DNA from: Hyphomicrobiales bacterium
GTDB lineage: Bacteria; Pseudomonadota; Alphaproteobacteria; Rhizobiales; Beijerinckiaceae
Assembly: GCA_003164915.1 (NCBI GenBank)
Contig: PLRT01000055.1
Coordinates: 1 to 33,164 of the forward strand
DNA length: 33,164 bases
Direction: 5' to 3'
This document shows, in pieces, positions 1 to 9,412 of the stretch. Under the pieces are notes generated by a model that searched no databases, was not told the DNA's origin, and saw only the letters and a list, made by a program, of their open reading frames with translations. The first letter of the stretch is position 1, and each line of letters opens with the position of its first letter. A program made the position numbers and the translations under genes.

Positions 1-3000
1 GCGCGCGCTTGGCGTCGTCCTGCGCCTTCCGGCGTTCGTCCTCGGCTTTCTTGCGGTCCTGCTCCGCCTTCAGCTGCGCCTGTTCGGCCTCGTAGGCGGC
101 GACCTCGGCTTCGCGCTGACGCATGTAACGCTCGGCCTTGAGCCGACGGTTGAACCACGCGCGTTCGCGAATGTCGGCGTCTAGCGCGGTTATGCGATCG
201 GTCTCGCGGCCGATCGCCTGCGCGGCGAGCCCGGCGGCGAGCGCCGCTGCGTCGATGCGGCGCGTCGGCGCGTCGAAGCCGCCGGTCAGCGAGACGTCGA
301 CCGTCGGCGGCGGCCCGTTCCAGAACTTGCCGCCGCGCGCCTCCGCGAAGACGACGTCGAACGTCAGGCTCGCGGCGCGCAGATCGTAGGCGGCGCTCGC
401 CGTCGCCGCGCCGCCGGCGCGCGGAACGGCCATCGGTTCGAGGCGCACGACCCCCCCGCTCAGCGTCGCCGGCGTCGCGCCGTCCGGCAGCGGCAACGCG
501 GCGCGATCGAGTTCGAGGCCGAGCGCGTAGCCGACATTGGTCTCGTCGATGCCGATGTCGCCCGATCGCGCGCGCGCCAGCACGCGGGTCAGCGCGGCGG
601 GATCGAGGCGCGGAATGGTCGCGCCGCGCAGTTCGACCTTCCCCTCGCCCGCCAAACCGCCGATCAGCGCGCTGACGCTGTCGCCTGAACTGGCGAAGCT
701 GAAGGCGCCCCCGACGCGCCCATGAAACGCCGGCTGGTCGACAGCAAGCGGGTCGACAGCGAGCTGCCCAGTCACCGTCGCCTGCGCCGCGTCGCGCCGC
801 GCCGTCAACCGCCCCGAGGCGTGAGCGCCGCCGATATCCATCGACACGTCGTCGAGGTCGAGGCGCCCGTGATCGAGTCGCAGCCGCCCGTCGAAGCCGC
901 GGGCCGTCGCGCCGGCGCCGAGATCGACCGCGCCGACGCGCAGGTTGAGATCGAGAGGCGGCGGATCGAGGCTCGGCGAAGCGAAACTCGCGTCGCGCGA
1001 GGCCGGTACGCCGAACGTCGGCCCGAGCAGACTGGCGAGATTGACGCGGTCGAGCGAAAGGTCGCCTTGCAGCCCTGGCTTCGACCCCGCCGGATCGCCG
1101 GCGATCGACTGCGCCAGCGCGACGTCGGGGTCGACCGCCTCGGGGGCCGCGAGCCGCCACGTCAGCTTCGCATCGACCTTCGATCCCGCCGCGCTCCCCG
1201 TCACGCGCGGCAGCGCGAGCGCGTCGCCGCGCAAGGCGACGTCGACGGCGAGGTCGAGCGGCGCGGCGATCGCTCCGGGCTTGACGAGGCCAAGCGCGAC
1301 GAGCAGTCCGGAGACGTCGCCAGCCTTGAGCGTCGCCGCGCCGAACAGCGACGCGTCCCCCGCTTCCGCGGCCGGCCGCAGACGACCGCGCCAGGTGAAG
1401 TCGGCGCCCGACAGCGTTCCCGTCGCCTGAACGTCGAAGCCGACATCCCACCGGCCCTTCGCCGAACCCTCGAGGTGGGCGCGCGGCGTGGCGGCCGTCG
1501 GCGCGGCGAGGCCGAGTTGACGCACCAGCGCCGACCCGTCGTCCGCGTCGAGGCTGAAGGTCGCGTCGGCCGAGTCGCCCGATCGTTTCGCCACGAGGTT
1601 GAAATGGGTCGCGCCCGCCGCGCCTTCGGCTTTGATCGAATCGAGATCAGGGACGTTCGGATCGGCCGACCACGCCTGCAGCGTCGCCTTGACCGGCGAA
1701 AGCGAGCTCGAGCGCGCGGCGAGCCAGCGGCTCGCGGGGCCCGGCGCGACGCGGCCGATCAGCGTTGCGACGTCGTCGAGCTTGTCGGCGTCGACGTCCA
1801 GACGCACCAGCCGCCCTTTCGGGCCGAGATCGCCGCTCGCCTCGATCGAAGCGCCGCCCAGGCCGGAGAGCGAGAGTTTCTCCAACGATATGTCGTCGCC
1901 CGTCTTGGTCATCTTCAGCGCCAGCGAGCCGCTCTCGAACTCCGCGTCTCCAGGCCGGCCGACCCTCAGCTTCGCCGCCTGCAACGTCAGCGCGAGGTCA
2001 GCGCCGCCGATGAGGCCGGCGCTGAGACTGAGATCAGGCAGGGCGTCGACGTCGAGCGCGTCGCTGCTCAGCTCCATGAACAGCCGCGCGCGCGCGTTCG
2101 CGACCGGCGCGGTGTAGGCAATCGCTCCGGAGAGCGTCGACCGGTCGAGCGTCAGTTCGAGATCGCGGGCGGAGAAGCCGACCGCCGAAATCTCGACCTC
2201 GCCGGTCGCCGAGGCGGAGCGATACGGCAGCGCCCCATTCAGCGCCGCCAGGCTTTTCGCCCAATTCGGCTCGCCGCGAGTCGCCCAGTCGCGAAGCTGA
2301 GCGATGTCGCCGACCTGGACTTTCAGCGCGCCCTTGAAGCCCGGCGCAGGGCCGAGTTCGAGCCCGCCGGAAAGCCGCAGCGAAGCCTGGCCTGGCAGGT
2401 CGAGCGCGAGCGTGCCGGAAAGTGGCGCGCCTGCCGAAGCCGTCGCGCGCAGGTCGATATCAGAGATCGTTTGCGCGCCGACGATCGCCGAAGCGGCGGT
2501 GAAGGCGACGTCGATCGCCAACGGCGCGCCGTCGCCGCGCTGCAGCGGCGCGACGAGCCGCGCGAGGCCGGCGAAGGCGCGCGCCGGCGGCGTCGCGTCC
2601 TCGTCCTTGGCGCGCAGCAACGAGTCGAAATCGAGCTGCTTGGCGTCGAGATCGATCCATAGCCGCGGCGCTTTGCCGCCGGTGAGCTGCGCCGAACCGC
2701 GCGCTTCGAGCGCCCGTTCGTCGGGCCCGAAACGCGCAACCAGGTTCCGCGCCGTGGCGGCGCCGAGGTCGCCCGCCAGCGTTCCGGAGGCCCGCCAGGG
2801 CGTCGGCTGAGCCGGGTCGCTGAACGCAACTGCGCCGGTCGCCGTCGCCGCCCCGGCGTAGGCGATCGCCACGCCGCCGTCGCTTGGATTGATCGTCACG
2901 GCGCCGTCGAAGACGAGGTTGGGGCCGCCATCGCGGACAGCCTCGAGCTTGAGCGGCAGCGCCCCGTCCGACATCGCTCCGCTGGAGAACTGGATCGCCG

Positions 3001-3562
3001 CCGAGCCGAGGCCGGGCGCGGCGATCCGCCCGGCGCCGCGGAACGGCCCGATCAACGAACCCGCCGAGGCGTCGAGGTCGATATCGACGTCGAGCGGCGC
3101 CCGGTCGCCGCCGGTCAACGCGAGGCGGCCGCGTTCGACGACCAGGCGATCGAGCGCGATCCGGCCGCCGCCGACCTGCGGGCGCCAGTTCGGCAGGGCC
3201 AAGGCGCCGTCCGGGCGGCGGATGAGGCGCAAGACCGGCTGATCGAGGCGCGCGAGCGTGAAACGCGCCCGGCCGCTCGGCAGGCTGGCGAGCGCCGCCT
3301 CGAGTTGCAAGGACTTGCACGTCAGGGCTGGCGGGCCGCCGGGGCCGGCGCCGATCGTGACGTCCTTGAGCAGGAGATAAGGCGTCGGCAGGAAATGAAG
3401 ATCGATCGAACCGGCGACGGTGACCGGCGCGCCGACGACCGCGCTCAGCTCCGCCTCGACCTGCCCGCGATGGCGCGACCAATCGACGAACAAGGGCGCA
3501 ACCAGCGCCGCCGTCAGCGCCACGACCAGCAGAACGGCGACGAGCGTGAGAAAATGGCGCAC
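1..3562 (-). CDS. AsmA family protein (C-terminus cut by window edge)
   Basis: This is an AsmA-like inner-membrane-anchored envelope protein, a family linked to outer membrane assembly and lipid transport. The ORF track misses it because it has no stop inside the window. I read it on the minus strand from a GTG (MRHFLTLVAVLL). One N-terminal membrane helix is followed by the typical APLFVDWSRHR segment, then GSIDLHFLPTPYLLLKDV, the usual AsmA pattern after the anchor. About 1187 codons are visible and I checked the frame at both ends. Near the left edge the protein becomes highly charged and helical (FNRRLKAERYMRQREAEV, then KKAEDERRKAQDD), as in long rhizobial AsmA proteins. It is divergent from the ABC transporter. 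The GTG start is inferred; the frame stays open further upstream without a better start. Confidence 0.85.
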   Translation of the reverse strand, partial: MRHFLTLVAVLLVVALTAALVAPLFVDWSRHRGQVEAELSAVVGAPVTVAGSIDLHFLPTPYLLLKDVTIGAGPGGPPALTCKSLQLEAALASLPSGRARFTLARLDQPVLRLIRRPDGALALPNWRPQVGGGRIALDRLVVERGRLALTGGDRAPLDVDIDLDASAGSLIGPFRGAGRIAAPGLGSAAIQFSSGAMSDGALPLKLEAVRDGGPNLVFDGAVTINPSDGGVAIAYAGAATATGAVAFSDPAQPTPWRASGTLAGDLGAATARNLVARFGPDERALEARGSAQLTGGKAPRLWIDLDAKQLDFDSLLRAKDEDATPPARAFAGLARLVAPLQRGDGAPLAIDVAFTAASAIVGAQTISDIDLRATASAGAPLSGTLALDLPGQASLRLSGGLELGPAPGFKGALKVQVGDIAQLRDWATRGEPNWAKSLAALNGALPYRSASATGEVEISAVGFSARDLELTLDRSTLSGAIAYTAPVANARARLFMELSSDALDVDALPDLSLSAGLIGGADLALTLQAAKLRVGRPGDAEFESGSLALKMTKTGDDISLEKLSLSGLGGASIEASGDLGPKGRLVRLDVDADKLDDVATLIGRVAPGPASRWLAARSSSLSPVKATLQAWSADPNVPDLDSIKAEGAAGATHFNLVAKRSGDSADATFSLDADDGSALVRQLGLAAPTAATPRAHLEGSAKGRWDVGFDVQATGTLSGADFTWRGRLRPAAEAGDASLFGAATLKAGDVSGLLVALGLVKPGAIAAPLDLAVDVALRGDALALPRVTGSAAGSKVDAKLTWRLAAPEAVDPDVALAQSIAGDPAGSKPGLQGDLSLDRVNLASLLGPTFGVPASRDASFASPSLDPPPLDLNLRVGAVDLGAGATARGFDGRLRLDHGRLDLDDVSMDIGGAHASGRLTARRDAAQATVTGQLAVDPLAVDQPAFHGRVGGAFSFASSGDSVSALIGGLAGEGKVELRGATIPRLDPAALTRVLARARSGDIGIDETNVGYALGLELDRAALPLPDGATPATLSGGVVRLEPMAVPRAGGAATASAAYDLRAASLTFDVVFAEARGGKFWNGPPPTVDVSLTGGFDAPTRRIDAAALAAGLAAQAIGRETDRITALDADIRERAWFNRRLKAERYMRQREAEVAAYEAEQAQLKAEQDRKKAEDERRKAQDDAKRA

Positions 3563-3721
3563 TTCTGCGTGATCGACCGATTGAGCCCCGGGCCGCGGAT
3601 CGCCGCGCCCTAGGCTGACAACATGGCGCGAGCGTGGCGGCGGGACAAGCCGCGGATTCGCCGCAACGCTCCGTTGCATTCCAGCGGCCGGCGGTGGAAA
3701 CTGCGGTCCGGCCGATGGGCC

Positions 3722-3737
3722 TGACACGTCATTGTCA
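3722..3737. promoter_or_regulatory. Hyphenated dyad TGACA-N6-TGTCA upstream of ABC operon
   Basis: TGACA and TGTCA form a 5-base inverted repeat with a 6-base spacer, 67 bases before the binding-protein start. It lies in the 242-base gap between the divergent AsmA and ABC transporter genes. The same gap holds GCAACG-CTC-CGTTGC (3663-3677) and a GC hairpin GGGCCG-GGCG-CGGCCC (3751-3766). Any of these could be an operator or leader structure. I cannot name the factor, and short dyads occur by chance. Confidence 0.25.
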
Positions 3738-3804
3738 CACGCCGGAGCTAGGGCCGGGCGCGGCCCATGGGTGGGCGAAGGCGCAAGCGCCGAGGGGGAT
3801 AGTC

Positions 3805-4926
3805 ATGAGCAACGTAACGCTGCAGCAGCGCATGAAATGGTTCGCGTCCGTGGCCGCCACGGCGCTCGCGGTCTGCGCCGCGCCCGCTCTCGCCGCTCCG
3901 CCCGACGACCTCGTCGCCGCCGCCAAGAAGGAAGGCCAGCTCACCGTCATCGCGCTGCCGCGCGACTGGTGCGGCTACGGCGCGCTGATCGACAGCTTCA
4001 AGGCCAAGTACGGCCTCGCCGTCAACGAACTCAACCCCGACGGCGGCTCGGGCGACGAAGTCGAGGCGATCAAGGCCAACAAGGACAACAAGGGCCCGCA
4101 GGCCCCCGACGTGATCGACGTCGGCCTCAGCTTCGGCCCGTCCGCCAAGAAGGACGGTCTCCTGCTTCCCTACAAAGTTTCCACCTGGGACTCGATCCCG
4201 GATTCGGCCAAGGACGCCGACGGTTACTGGGTCGGCGACTATTACGGCGTGCTGTCGTTCGCGGTGAACGCCGACATCGTCAAGACCGTCCCGACCGATT
4301 GGCCCGACCTGCTGAAGCCGGAGTACAAGGCCTCCGTCGCGCTCGCCGGCGACCCGCGCACCTCCAACCAGGCGACGATGGGCGTCTACGCCGCCGGCCT
4401 GTCGACGGGCGAGACCGACGCCGCCAAGGCCGCCGCCAAGGGCCTCGACTTCTTCGCCGACCTCAACAAGAAGGGCAACTTCGTCCCGGCGATCGGCAAG
4501 GCCGCCTCGCTCGCCCAGGGCTCGACTCCGATCCTCGTCTTCTGGGACTACAACGCGCTCGCCGCGCGCGACGCCCTGAAGGGCAACCCCAAGGTCGACG
4601 TCGTCGTGCCGAAGACCGGCGTCATCGCCGGCGTCTACGTCCAGGCGATCAGCGCCTATGCGCCCCATCCCAACGCCGCCAAGCTGTGGCTCGAGCACCT
4701 CTATTCGGACGAAGGGCAGCTCGGCTGGCTGAAAGGCTACTGCCACCCGATCCGGTTCAACAATCTGGTGGAAAACAAGAAGGTGCCGGCCGAGTTGCTC
4801 GACGCGCTGCCGCCGGCCGATAGCTACGCCAAGGCCAAGTTCCCGACCCTCGAGGAACAGGCGGCGGCGAAGGACGTCATCGCCAAGCAGTGGGACACGG
4901 TCGTCGGCGCCACCGTCGCCAAGTGA
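3805..4926 (+). CDS. ABC transporter periplasmic substrate-binding protein
   Basis: Extracellular solute-binding protein of the family that includes spermidine/putrescine and iron(III) receptors. It would capture a ligand in the periplasm and deliver it to the permease pair encoded just downstream. The start is ATG at 3805 because GAGGGGGA lies just before it and a Sec signal peptide follows (hydrophobic ATALAVCAAPALA, cut near residue 30). The track start at 3634 would add 57 residues ahead of the signal. The protein is 373 residues. The mature part keeps two cysteines, in DWCGYG near the N-terminus and GYCHP near the C-terminus, which could form a disulfide. The ligand cannot be read from the sequence. 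It is the first gene of a four-gene set with two permeases and an ATPase. Confidence 0.9.
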   Translation: MSNVTLQQRMKWFASVAATALAVCAAPALAAPPDDLVAAAKKEGQLTVIALPRDWCGYGALIDSFKAKYGLAVNELNPDGGSGDEVEAIKANKDNKGPQAPDVIDVGLSFGPSAKKDGLLLPYKVSTWDSIPDSAKDADGYWVGDYYGVLSFAVNADIVKTVPTDWPDLLKPEYKASVALAGDPRTSNQATMGVYAAGLSTGETDAAKAAAKGLDFFADLNKKGNFVPAIGKAASLAQGSTPILVFWDYNALAARDALKGNPKVDVVVPKTGVIAGVYVQAISAYAPHPNAAKLWLEHLYSDEGQLGWLKGYCHPIRFNNLVENKKVPAELLDALPPADSYAKAKFPTLEEQAAAKDVIAKQWDTVVGATVAK

Positions 4927-4950
4927 CGCCCGCACGCGTGATCAGCCCAC

Positions 4951-4978
4951 GCCCCGCCTCCGTCATTGGCGGCGGGGC
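4951..4978 (+). terminator. GC stem-loop between binding protein and permease genes
   Basis: GCCCCGCC and GGCGGGGC can pair around a 12-base loop, 24 bases after the binding-protein stop. No T-tract follows. In ABC operons such hairpins often stabilise the upstream mRNA or partly end transcription so that more binding protein than permease is made. That role is inference. Confidence 0.45.
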
Positions 4979-5026
4979 TGACGTCGCTGTGGCCCCCGGC
5001 GTGCGCGGCGCGGTCGCGTTGCGCGC

Positions 5027-5908
5027 ATGACGACGGTCGCGACTCCCGCGACGGGCGTTCTGCGCTTGCCCAATCTGGCAGCGTGGCTCGGCGTCGCGCC
5101 GTTCTTCCTCTTTGCCGTCATGTTCCTGATCCTGCCGACCGGTTCGCTGCTGGTCGGCGCGTTCCAGGACCATGACGGCGCATTCACCTTGTCGAATCTC
5201 GGCCGGCTGTGGCAGCCCTCGATCCGACTTTCCTACCTGCTCAGCATCGAGATCAGCCTCGCCTCCGCCTTTCTCGGCGCGCTGATCGGCCTCGCGCTGG
5301 CGATCGCGGCGCTGCGCGGCGGCCTGCCAGGCTGGGTGCGGCCGACGCTGATGACCTTCAGCGGCGTCGCCTCGAATTTCGCCGGCGTGCCGCTCGCCTT
5401 CGCCTTCATGGCGACGCTCGGCCGCCTCGGCTTCATCACCATCCTCCTCAGGAGCGTCGGGCTCGACATCTACGCCGCCGGCTTCAACCTCTTCACCTTC
5501 ACCGGTCTTACCGTCACATACCTGTATTTCCAGATTCCACTGATGGTCCTTGTGATTGCGCCGGCGATCGACGGAGTCAAGGCGGAGTGGGGTGAGGCGG
5601 CGGAAATCCTCGGCGCCGGACGGCTGCAGTACTGGCGCATGATCGTCGCGCCGATCCTGTGGCCGAGCGTGCTCGGCGCTTCGCTGCTTCTGTTCGCCAA
5701 CGCCTTCGGCGCCATCGCCACCGCCTACGCGCTGACCGGTTCGTTCCTCAACATCGTGCCAATCCTGCTCTACGCGCAGATCCGCGGCGACGTGCTGCAC
5801 GACCCCAACCTCGGCTACGCGCTCGCCCTCGGCATGCTGCTGATCACCGGCCTGTCGAACGTGGCCTATCTCTACCTGCGAGCGCGCTCAGACCGGTGGC
5901 TCAAATGA
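5027..5908 (+). CDS. ABC transporter permease, PotB-like
   Basis: Inner-membrane permease of 293 residues in the binding-protein-dependent (BPD_transp_1) family. It has about six hydrophobic segments. The cytoplasmic EAA loop that docks the ATPase is seen as EWGEAAEILGAG followed by VAPILWPSVLGA. It pairs with the next permease to form the channel. It lies 100 bases after the binding-protein gene, beyond a GC hairpin, and its TGA overlaps the next ATG (ATGA), so the two permeases are probably translationally coupled. Similarity in style is to PotB/AfuB-type permeases; the transported compound is unknown. Confidence 0.9.
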   Translation: MTTVATPATGVLRLPNLAAWLGVAPFFLFAVMFLILPTGSLLVGAFQDHDGAFTLSNLGRLWQPSIRLSYLLSIEISLASAFLGALIGLALAIAALRGGLPGWVRPTLMTFSGVASNFAGVPLAFAFMATLGRLGFITILLRSVGLDIYAAGFNLFTFTGLTVTYLYFQIPLMVLVIAPAIDGVKAEWGEAAEILGAGRLQYWRMIVAPILWPSVLGASLLLFANAFGAIATAYALTGSFLNIVPILLYAQIRGDVLHDPNLGYALALGMLLITGLSNVAYLYLRARSDRWLK

Positions 5909-6693
5909 AGAGCGGCAAGCTCGGCGCCTGGCTGGCGATGTTCCTCGGCGTCGCTTATTTCCTGGCGCCGCTGATCGCCACTTTCGAATTCTCACTGCGC
6001 ATGCGGCGCGGCGAATACAGCTTCGACGCCTATCGCGTCGTGCTGGCGAGCGCCGATTTCCACGATTCCTTTCTTTACTCCACTGTGCTCGGACTGCTGA
6101 CCATCGTCGTCGGCATCCTCATCGTCGTGCCGACCGCCTACTGGGTCCAGCTCCGCCTGCCGAAGCTGCGCGGCCTGGTCGAGTTCATCACCCTGCTGCC
6201 GCTGGTGATCCCGGCGATCGTGCTGGTGTTCGGCTATGTCAGGCTCTATGGCAGCTCGTCGATCCTGCCCTTGACGGCGACCTCGCTCGGCGCCGACGCG
6301 CTGCTGATGTTCGGCTATGTCGGCCTCGGCCTGCCCTACATGTACCGCTCGGTCGAGACCGCGCTGCGCTCGATCGACGTGCGCACCCTGACCGAAGCCG
6401 CCGAAAGCCAGGGCGCCGGGATCTGGACCATCCTCGTCCACATCATCCTGCCCAACATCCGCTCCGGCATCCTGTCGGGGGCGTTTCTCACCTTCGCCAT
6501 CGTCATCGGCGAGTTCACCTTCGCCAGCCTGCTCGATCGGCCGGCTTTCGGCCCCTATCTCCAACTCATCGGCGCCAACCGCGCCTACGAGCCGTCGGCG
6601 CTGGCGATCATCGCCTTCGCGTTGACCTGGGCTTGCATGGGCTTGATCCAGCTCGTCGGCTCGGGCATTCGCATTCCTGTCGGCAAGCGTTAG
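5905..6693 (+). CDS. ABC transporter permease, PotC-like
   Basis: Second inner-membrane permease of the importer, 262 residues. The track begins it at 5659, but the ATG at 5905 overlaps the previous stop as ATGA and starts right before the first membrane helix (GAWLAMFLGVAYFLAPLIA), so I use that. Six hydrophobic segments are visible. The EAA loop reads LTEAAESQGAGIWTILV followed by ILPNIRSGI. The ATPase gene starts 11 bases after its stop, which fits one operon. Confidence 0.9.
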   Translation: MKSGKLGAWLAMFLGVAYFLAPLIATFEFSLRMRRGEYSFDAYRVVLASADFHDSFLYSTVLGLLTIVVGILIVVPTAYWVQLRLPKLRGLVEFITLLPLVIPAIVLVFGYVRLYGSSSILPLTATSLGADALLMFGYVGLGLPYMYRSVETALRSIDVRTLTEAAESQGAGIWTILVHIILPNIRSGILSGAFLTFAIVIGEFTFASLLDRPAFGPYLQLIGANRAYEPSALAIIAFALTWACMGLIQLVGSGIRIPVGKR

Positions 6694-6704
6694 GATAGTC
6701 GCCC

Positions 6705-7769
6705 ATGTCGTTCCTCACCCTGACCGGCGTTCGCAAGGCCTTCGGCGCAAATACGGTCGTGCGCGACTTCAATCTCTCGGTCGAGCGCGGCGAATTCGTC
6801 ACCTTCCTCGGCCCGAGCGGCTGCGGCAAGACGACGACCTTGCGCATCGTCGCCGGCTTCGAGGCGCCCAGCGCCGGCGAGATTCGCATCAGCGGCCAGG
6901 ACGTCACCCATCTGCGCGCCAACAAGCGCGCAATCGGCATGGTGTTCCAGTCCTACGCGCTGTTCCCCAACATGACGGTGGCCGCCAACATCGGCTTCGG
7001 CCTCAAGGTCGCGCGCAAGTCGCCGGCCGACATCAAGTCGCGGGTCGACGAGATGCTGGCGCTGATCAAGCTGCCGCAGCTCGCCGGACGCTACCCCTAT
7101 CAGTTGTCGGGCGGCCAGCAGCAGCGCGTCTCGCTCGCCCGCGCGCTGGCGCCGAGTCCGCAGATCCTGCTGCTCGACGAGCCGCTCTCCGCCCTCGACG
7201 CGCGCATCCGCGTCTCGCTGCGCGAGGAAATCCGCTCGCTGCAGCGCAGTCTCGGCATCACCACGATCTTCGTCACCCACGACCAGGAGGAAGCCCTGTC
7301 GATGTCGGACCGCGTCGTCGTGATGAACGAAGGCGCGATCGAACAGGTCGGTTCGCCGAGCGAGATCTACAATGCGCCGCGCACTCGCTTCGTCGCCTCG
7401 TTCGTCGGCACGCTCAATCTGCTCAACGGCAAGATCGTCGACGCGTCGGTCGGGGCGATCGACATCGACGGCCAGCGCGCGACGACGCGGCGCAAGCTCA
7501 ACGGCGCCAAACCCGGCGACATCCTGCCGTTGGCGTTGAGGCCTGAGGCCCTGCGGCTCGGCGAAGGCGGCGACGATCGCAACACGCTCGCCGGCGTCAT
7601 CGAGGACGTCGCCTTCCTCGGCGCGGTCGTCCGGGTGCGGGTGCGACTGCAGGAAGCCGCGGTCATCATCGACATGTTCAACACCGGCGGCCCTGACCTG
7701 CCGGCGCGCGGCGCGCCGATCACGGTCAACTTCAGTCGCGACGACCTGATCCCGCTGCAAGCGCACTAG
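6705..7769 (+). CDS. ABC transporter ATP-binding protein (PotA/FbpC-like)
   Basis: Cytoplasmic ATPase of 354 residues that powers the importer. Walker A is GPSGCGKT (residues 36-43), the Q-loop is FQSYALFP, the signature is LSGGQ (134-138), Walker B is ILLLDEP (154-160) and the switch histidine is in THDQEEAL (192). A C-terminal TOBE-type region follows from about residue 240, as in PotA, FbpC and CysA-like proteins. The catalytic residues all look intact. It closes the four-gene transporter set and is convergent with the glutamate-synthase-like gene, with only 14 bases between the stops and no clear terminator. Confidence 0.93.
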   Translation: MSFLTLTGVRKAFGANTVVRDFNLSVERGEFVTFLGPSGCGKTTTLRIVAGFEAPSAGEIRISGQDVTHLRANKRAIGMVFQSYALFPNMTVAANIGFGLKVARKSPADIKSRVDEMLALIKLPQLAGRYPYQLSGGQQQRVSLARALAPSPQILLLDEPLSALDARIRVSLREEIRSLQRSLGITTIFVTHDQEEALSMSDRVVVMNEGAIEQVGSPSEIYNAPRTRFVASFVGTLNLLNGKIVDASVGAIDIDGQRATTRRKLNGAKPGDILPLALRPEALRLGEGGDDRNTLAGVIEDVAFLGAVVRVRVRLQEAAVIIDMFNTGGPDLPARGAPITVNFSRDDLIPLQAH

Positions 7770-7783
7770 ACGCGCGGCGTCCC

Positions 7784-9412
7784 TCAAACCGCGACGGTGA
7801 AGCGGTCGGAGCGCGCCATCTCCCATTGCTCGCGCCACCATTCGTCGCACGCGCCCGAAATCAGCCCGCCCGGCTGCAATTGCGGATAGAGCCCGGCAAA
7901 CGTCCGCGTCTCGCTTGGGCTGATGCGGCGCGAGAAATGAACAGGGCGGAAGTCGCGCGGATGATCGAGCCCCGCCGCGGCGGTCAGTTCCGCCAGCGCG
8001 TGCAGCATCGAGCGGTGGTAGTTGCGCACGCGCTCGGTCTTGTCCTCGACCACCAACGCGCGGGAGCGCGTCTTGTCCTGGGTCGCGACGCCGGTCGGAC
8101 AGCGGTCGGTGTGGCAGGACAGCGACTGGATGCAGCCGAGCGCGAACATGAAGCCGCGGGCGGCGTTGCACCAATCGGCGCCGAGCGCCATCGCGCAGGC
8201 CATGTCGAAGGCGTTGGCGATCTTGCCCGAAACGCCGATGCGGATGTCGCCGCGCAGGCCCGCGCCGGCCAAGGCGTTGCGCACGAAGACGAGCCCTTCG
8301 CGCATCGGCAAGCCGATGTGGTCGGCGAATTCGAGCGGCGCCGCGCCGGTGCCGCCTTCCTTGCCGTCGACGACGATGAAGTCGGGTCGGACGCCCGTCT
8401 CCAGCATCGCCTTGCAGATGGCGAGAAACTCCCACGGATGTCCGACGCAGAGCTTGAAGCCGACCGGCTTGCCGCCGCTGAGCCGCCGCAATTCGCCGAT
8501 GAATCCCATCATCTCGAGCGGGTTCGAGAATGCGCCGTGGCGCGCCGGGGAAATGCAATCGCGGCCGACCGGCACGCCGCGGATCGCAGCGATCTCGGCG
8601 GAGACCTTGGCCGCCGGCAGCACGCCGCCGTGGCCGGGCTTGGCGCCCTGGCTCAGCTTGATCTCGATCATCTTGATCTGACCGTTGGCCGCCGTGGCGG
8701 CGAAGCGTTCGGGATCGAAAGCGCCTTCCGGCGTGCGGCAGCCGAAATAGCCCGAGCCGATCTCCCAGATCACGTCGCCGCCGCCCTCGCGATGATGGGG
8801 GCTGAAGCCGCCCTCCCCGGTGTCGTGGGCGAAGCCGCCGAGCGCCGCGCCGCGATTGAGGGCGCGGATGGCGTTGGCGCTCAGCGCGCCGAAGCTCATC
8901 GCGGAGATGTTGAAGACCGAAATCGAATAGGGCTGGGCGCAGCCCGGCCCGCCGACAAGGGCGCGAAATGGCGTCGCGGAAATCGCCGCCGGCGCTATCG
9001 AATGGCGCAGCCATTCGTACCCCTGCGCATTGACGTCGAGCTGGGTGCCGAACGGCCGCTTGTCGAGCTGCATCTTGGCGCGCTGATAGACGATGGCGCG
9101 CTGATTGCGCGAAAATGGCAGACCGTCGGTCTCGCTTTCGAAGAAGTACTGCCGCATCTCCGGCCGAATCTCTTCGAGCACGAAGCGCAGATGGGCGGAG
9201 ATCGGATAATTGCGCAGCACCGCGTGACGCGTCTGGAAGAGGTCGCGCGCGCCGAGCAGCGACAGCGCGGCGAAGACGACGAAAGCGGGAACGAGCGCGG
9301 CGCTTCCGCTCGGCCAGGCGGCGACCGTCGCGACGGCGCAGACCAGCGCCAACAGGGCGCTCGCCGTCAGCGCGATGAACCGCGCCGAAAACGCCAGAGC
9401 CAGAAACCGCAT
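7784..9412 (-). CDS. FMN-binding glutamate synthase family protein
   Basis: This 542-residue protein resembles the FMN/iron-sulfur half of glutamate synthase (GltB) but lacks the glutaminase domain. It starts with two membrane helices (MRFLALAFSARF, then a second around residues 40-58). The start at 9412 is chosen over 9589 because it has a G-rich site upstream and gives the helix at once. Core barrel motifs include ISAMSFGALS, GEGGFSPHH, KPGHGG and VDGKEGGTGAAP. A CIQSLSCHTDRC segment gives the C-x5-C-x4-C pattern of the 3Fe-4S site. It probably transfers electrons or makes glutamate from a membrane-near position, but the real substrate of these stand-alone proteins is unsettled. No gltD is beside it. 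Confidence 0.88.
   Translation of the reverse strand: MRFLALAFSARFIALTASALLALVCAVATVAAWPSGSAALVPAFVVFAALSLLGARDLFQTRHAVLRNYPISAHLRFVLEEIRPEMRQYFFESETDGLPFSRNQRAIVYQRAKMQLDKRPFGTQLDVNAQGYEWLRHSIAPAAISATPFRALVGGPGCAQPYSISVFNISAMSFGALSANAIRALNRGAALGGFAHDTGEGGFSPHHREGGGDVIWEIGSGYFGCRTPEGAFDPERFAATAANGQIKMIEIKLSQGAKPGHGGVLPAAKVSAEIAAIRGVPVGRDCISPARHGAFSNPLEMMGFIGELRRLSGGKPVGFKLCVGHPWEFLAICKAMLETGVRPDFIVVDGKEGGTGAAPLEFADHIGLPMREGLVFVRNALAGAGLRGDIRIGVSGKIANAFDMACAMALGADWCNAARGFMFALGCIQSLSCHTDRCPTGVATQDKTRSRALVVEDKTERVRNYHRSMLHALAELTAAAGLDHPRDFRPVHFSRRISPSETRTFAGLYPQLQPGGLISGACDEWWREQWEMARSDRFTVAV

Noticed and set aside
722-2662. 646-residue plus-strand ORF
   Set aside because: Arg-rich shadow of the AsmA gene, whose minus-strand frame shows clear family motifs at its N-terminus and a charged tail at the edge.
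3634-3804. N-terminal extension of the ABC binding protein
   Set aside because: It would put 57 residues before a signal peptide; the ATG at 3805 has a clear ribosome site.
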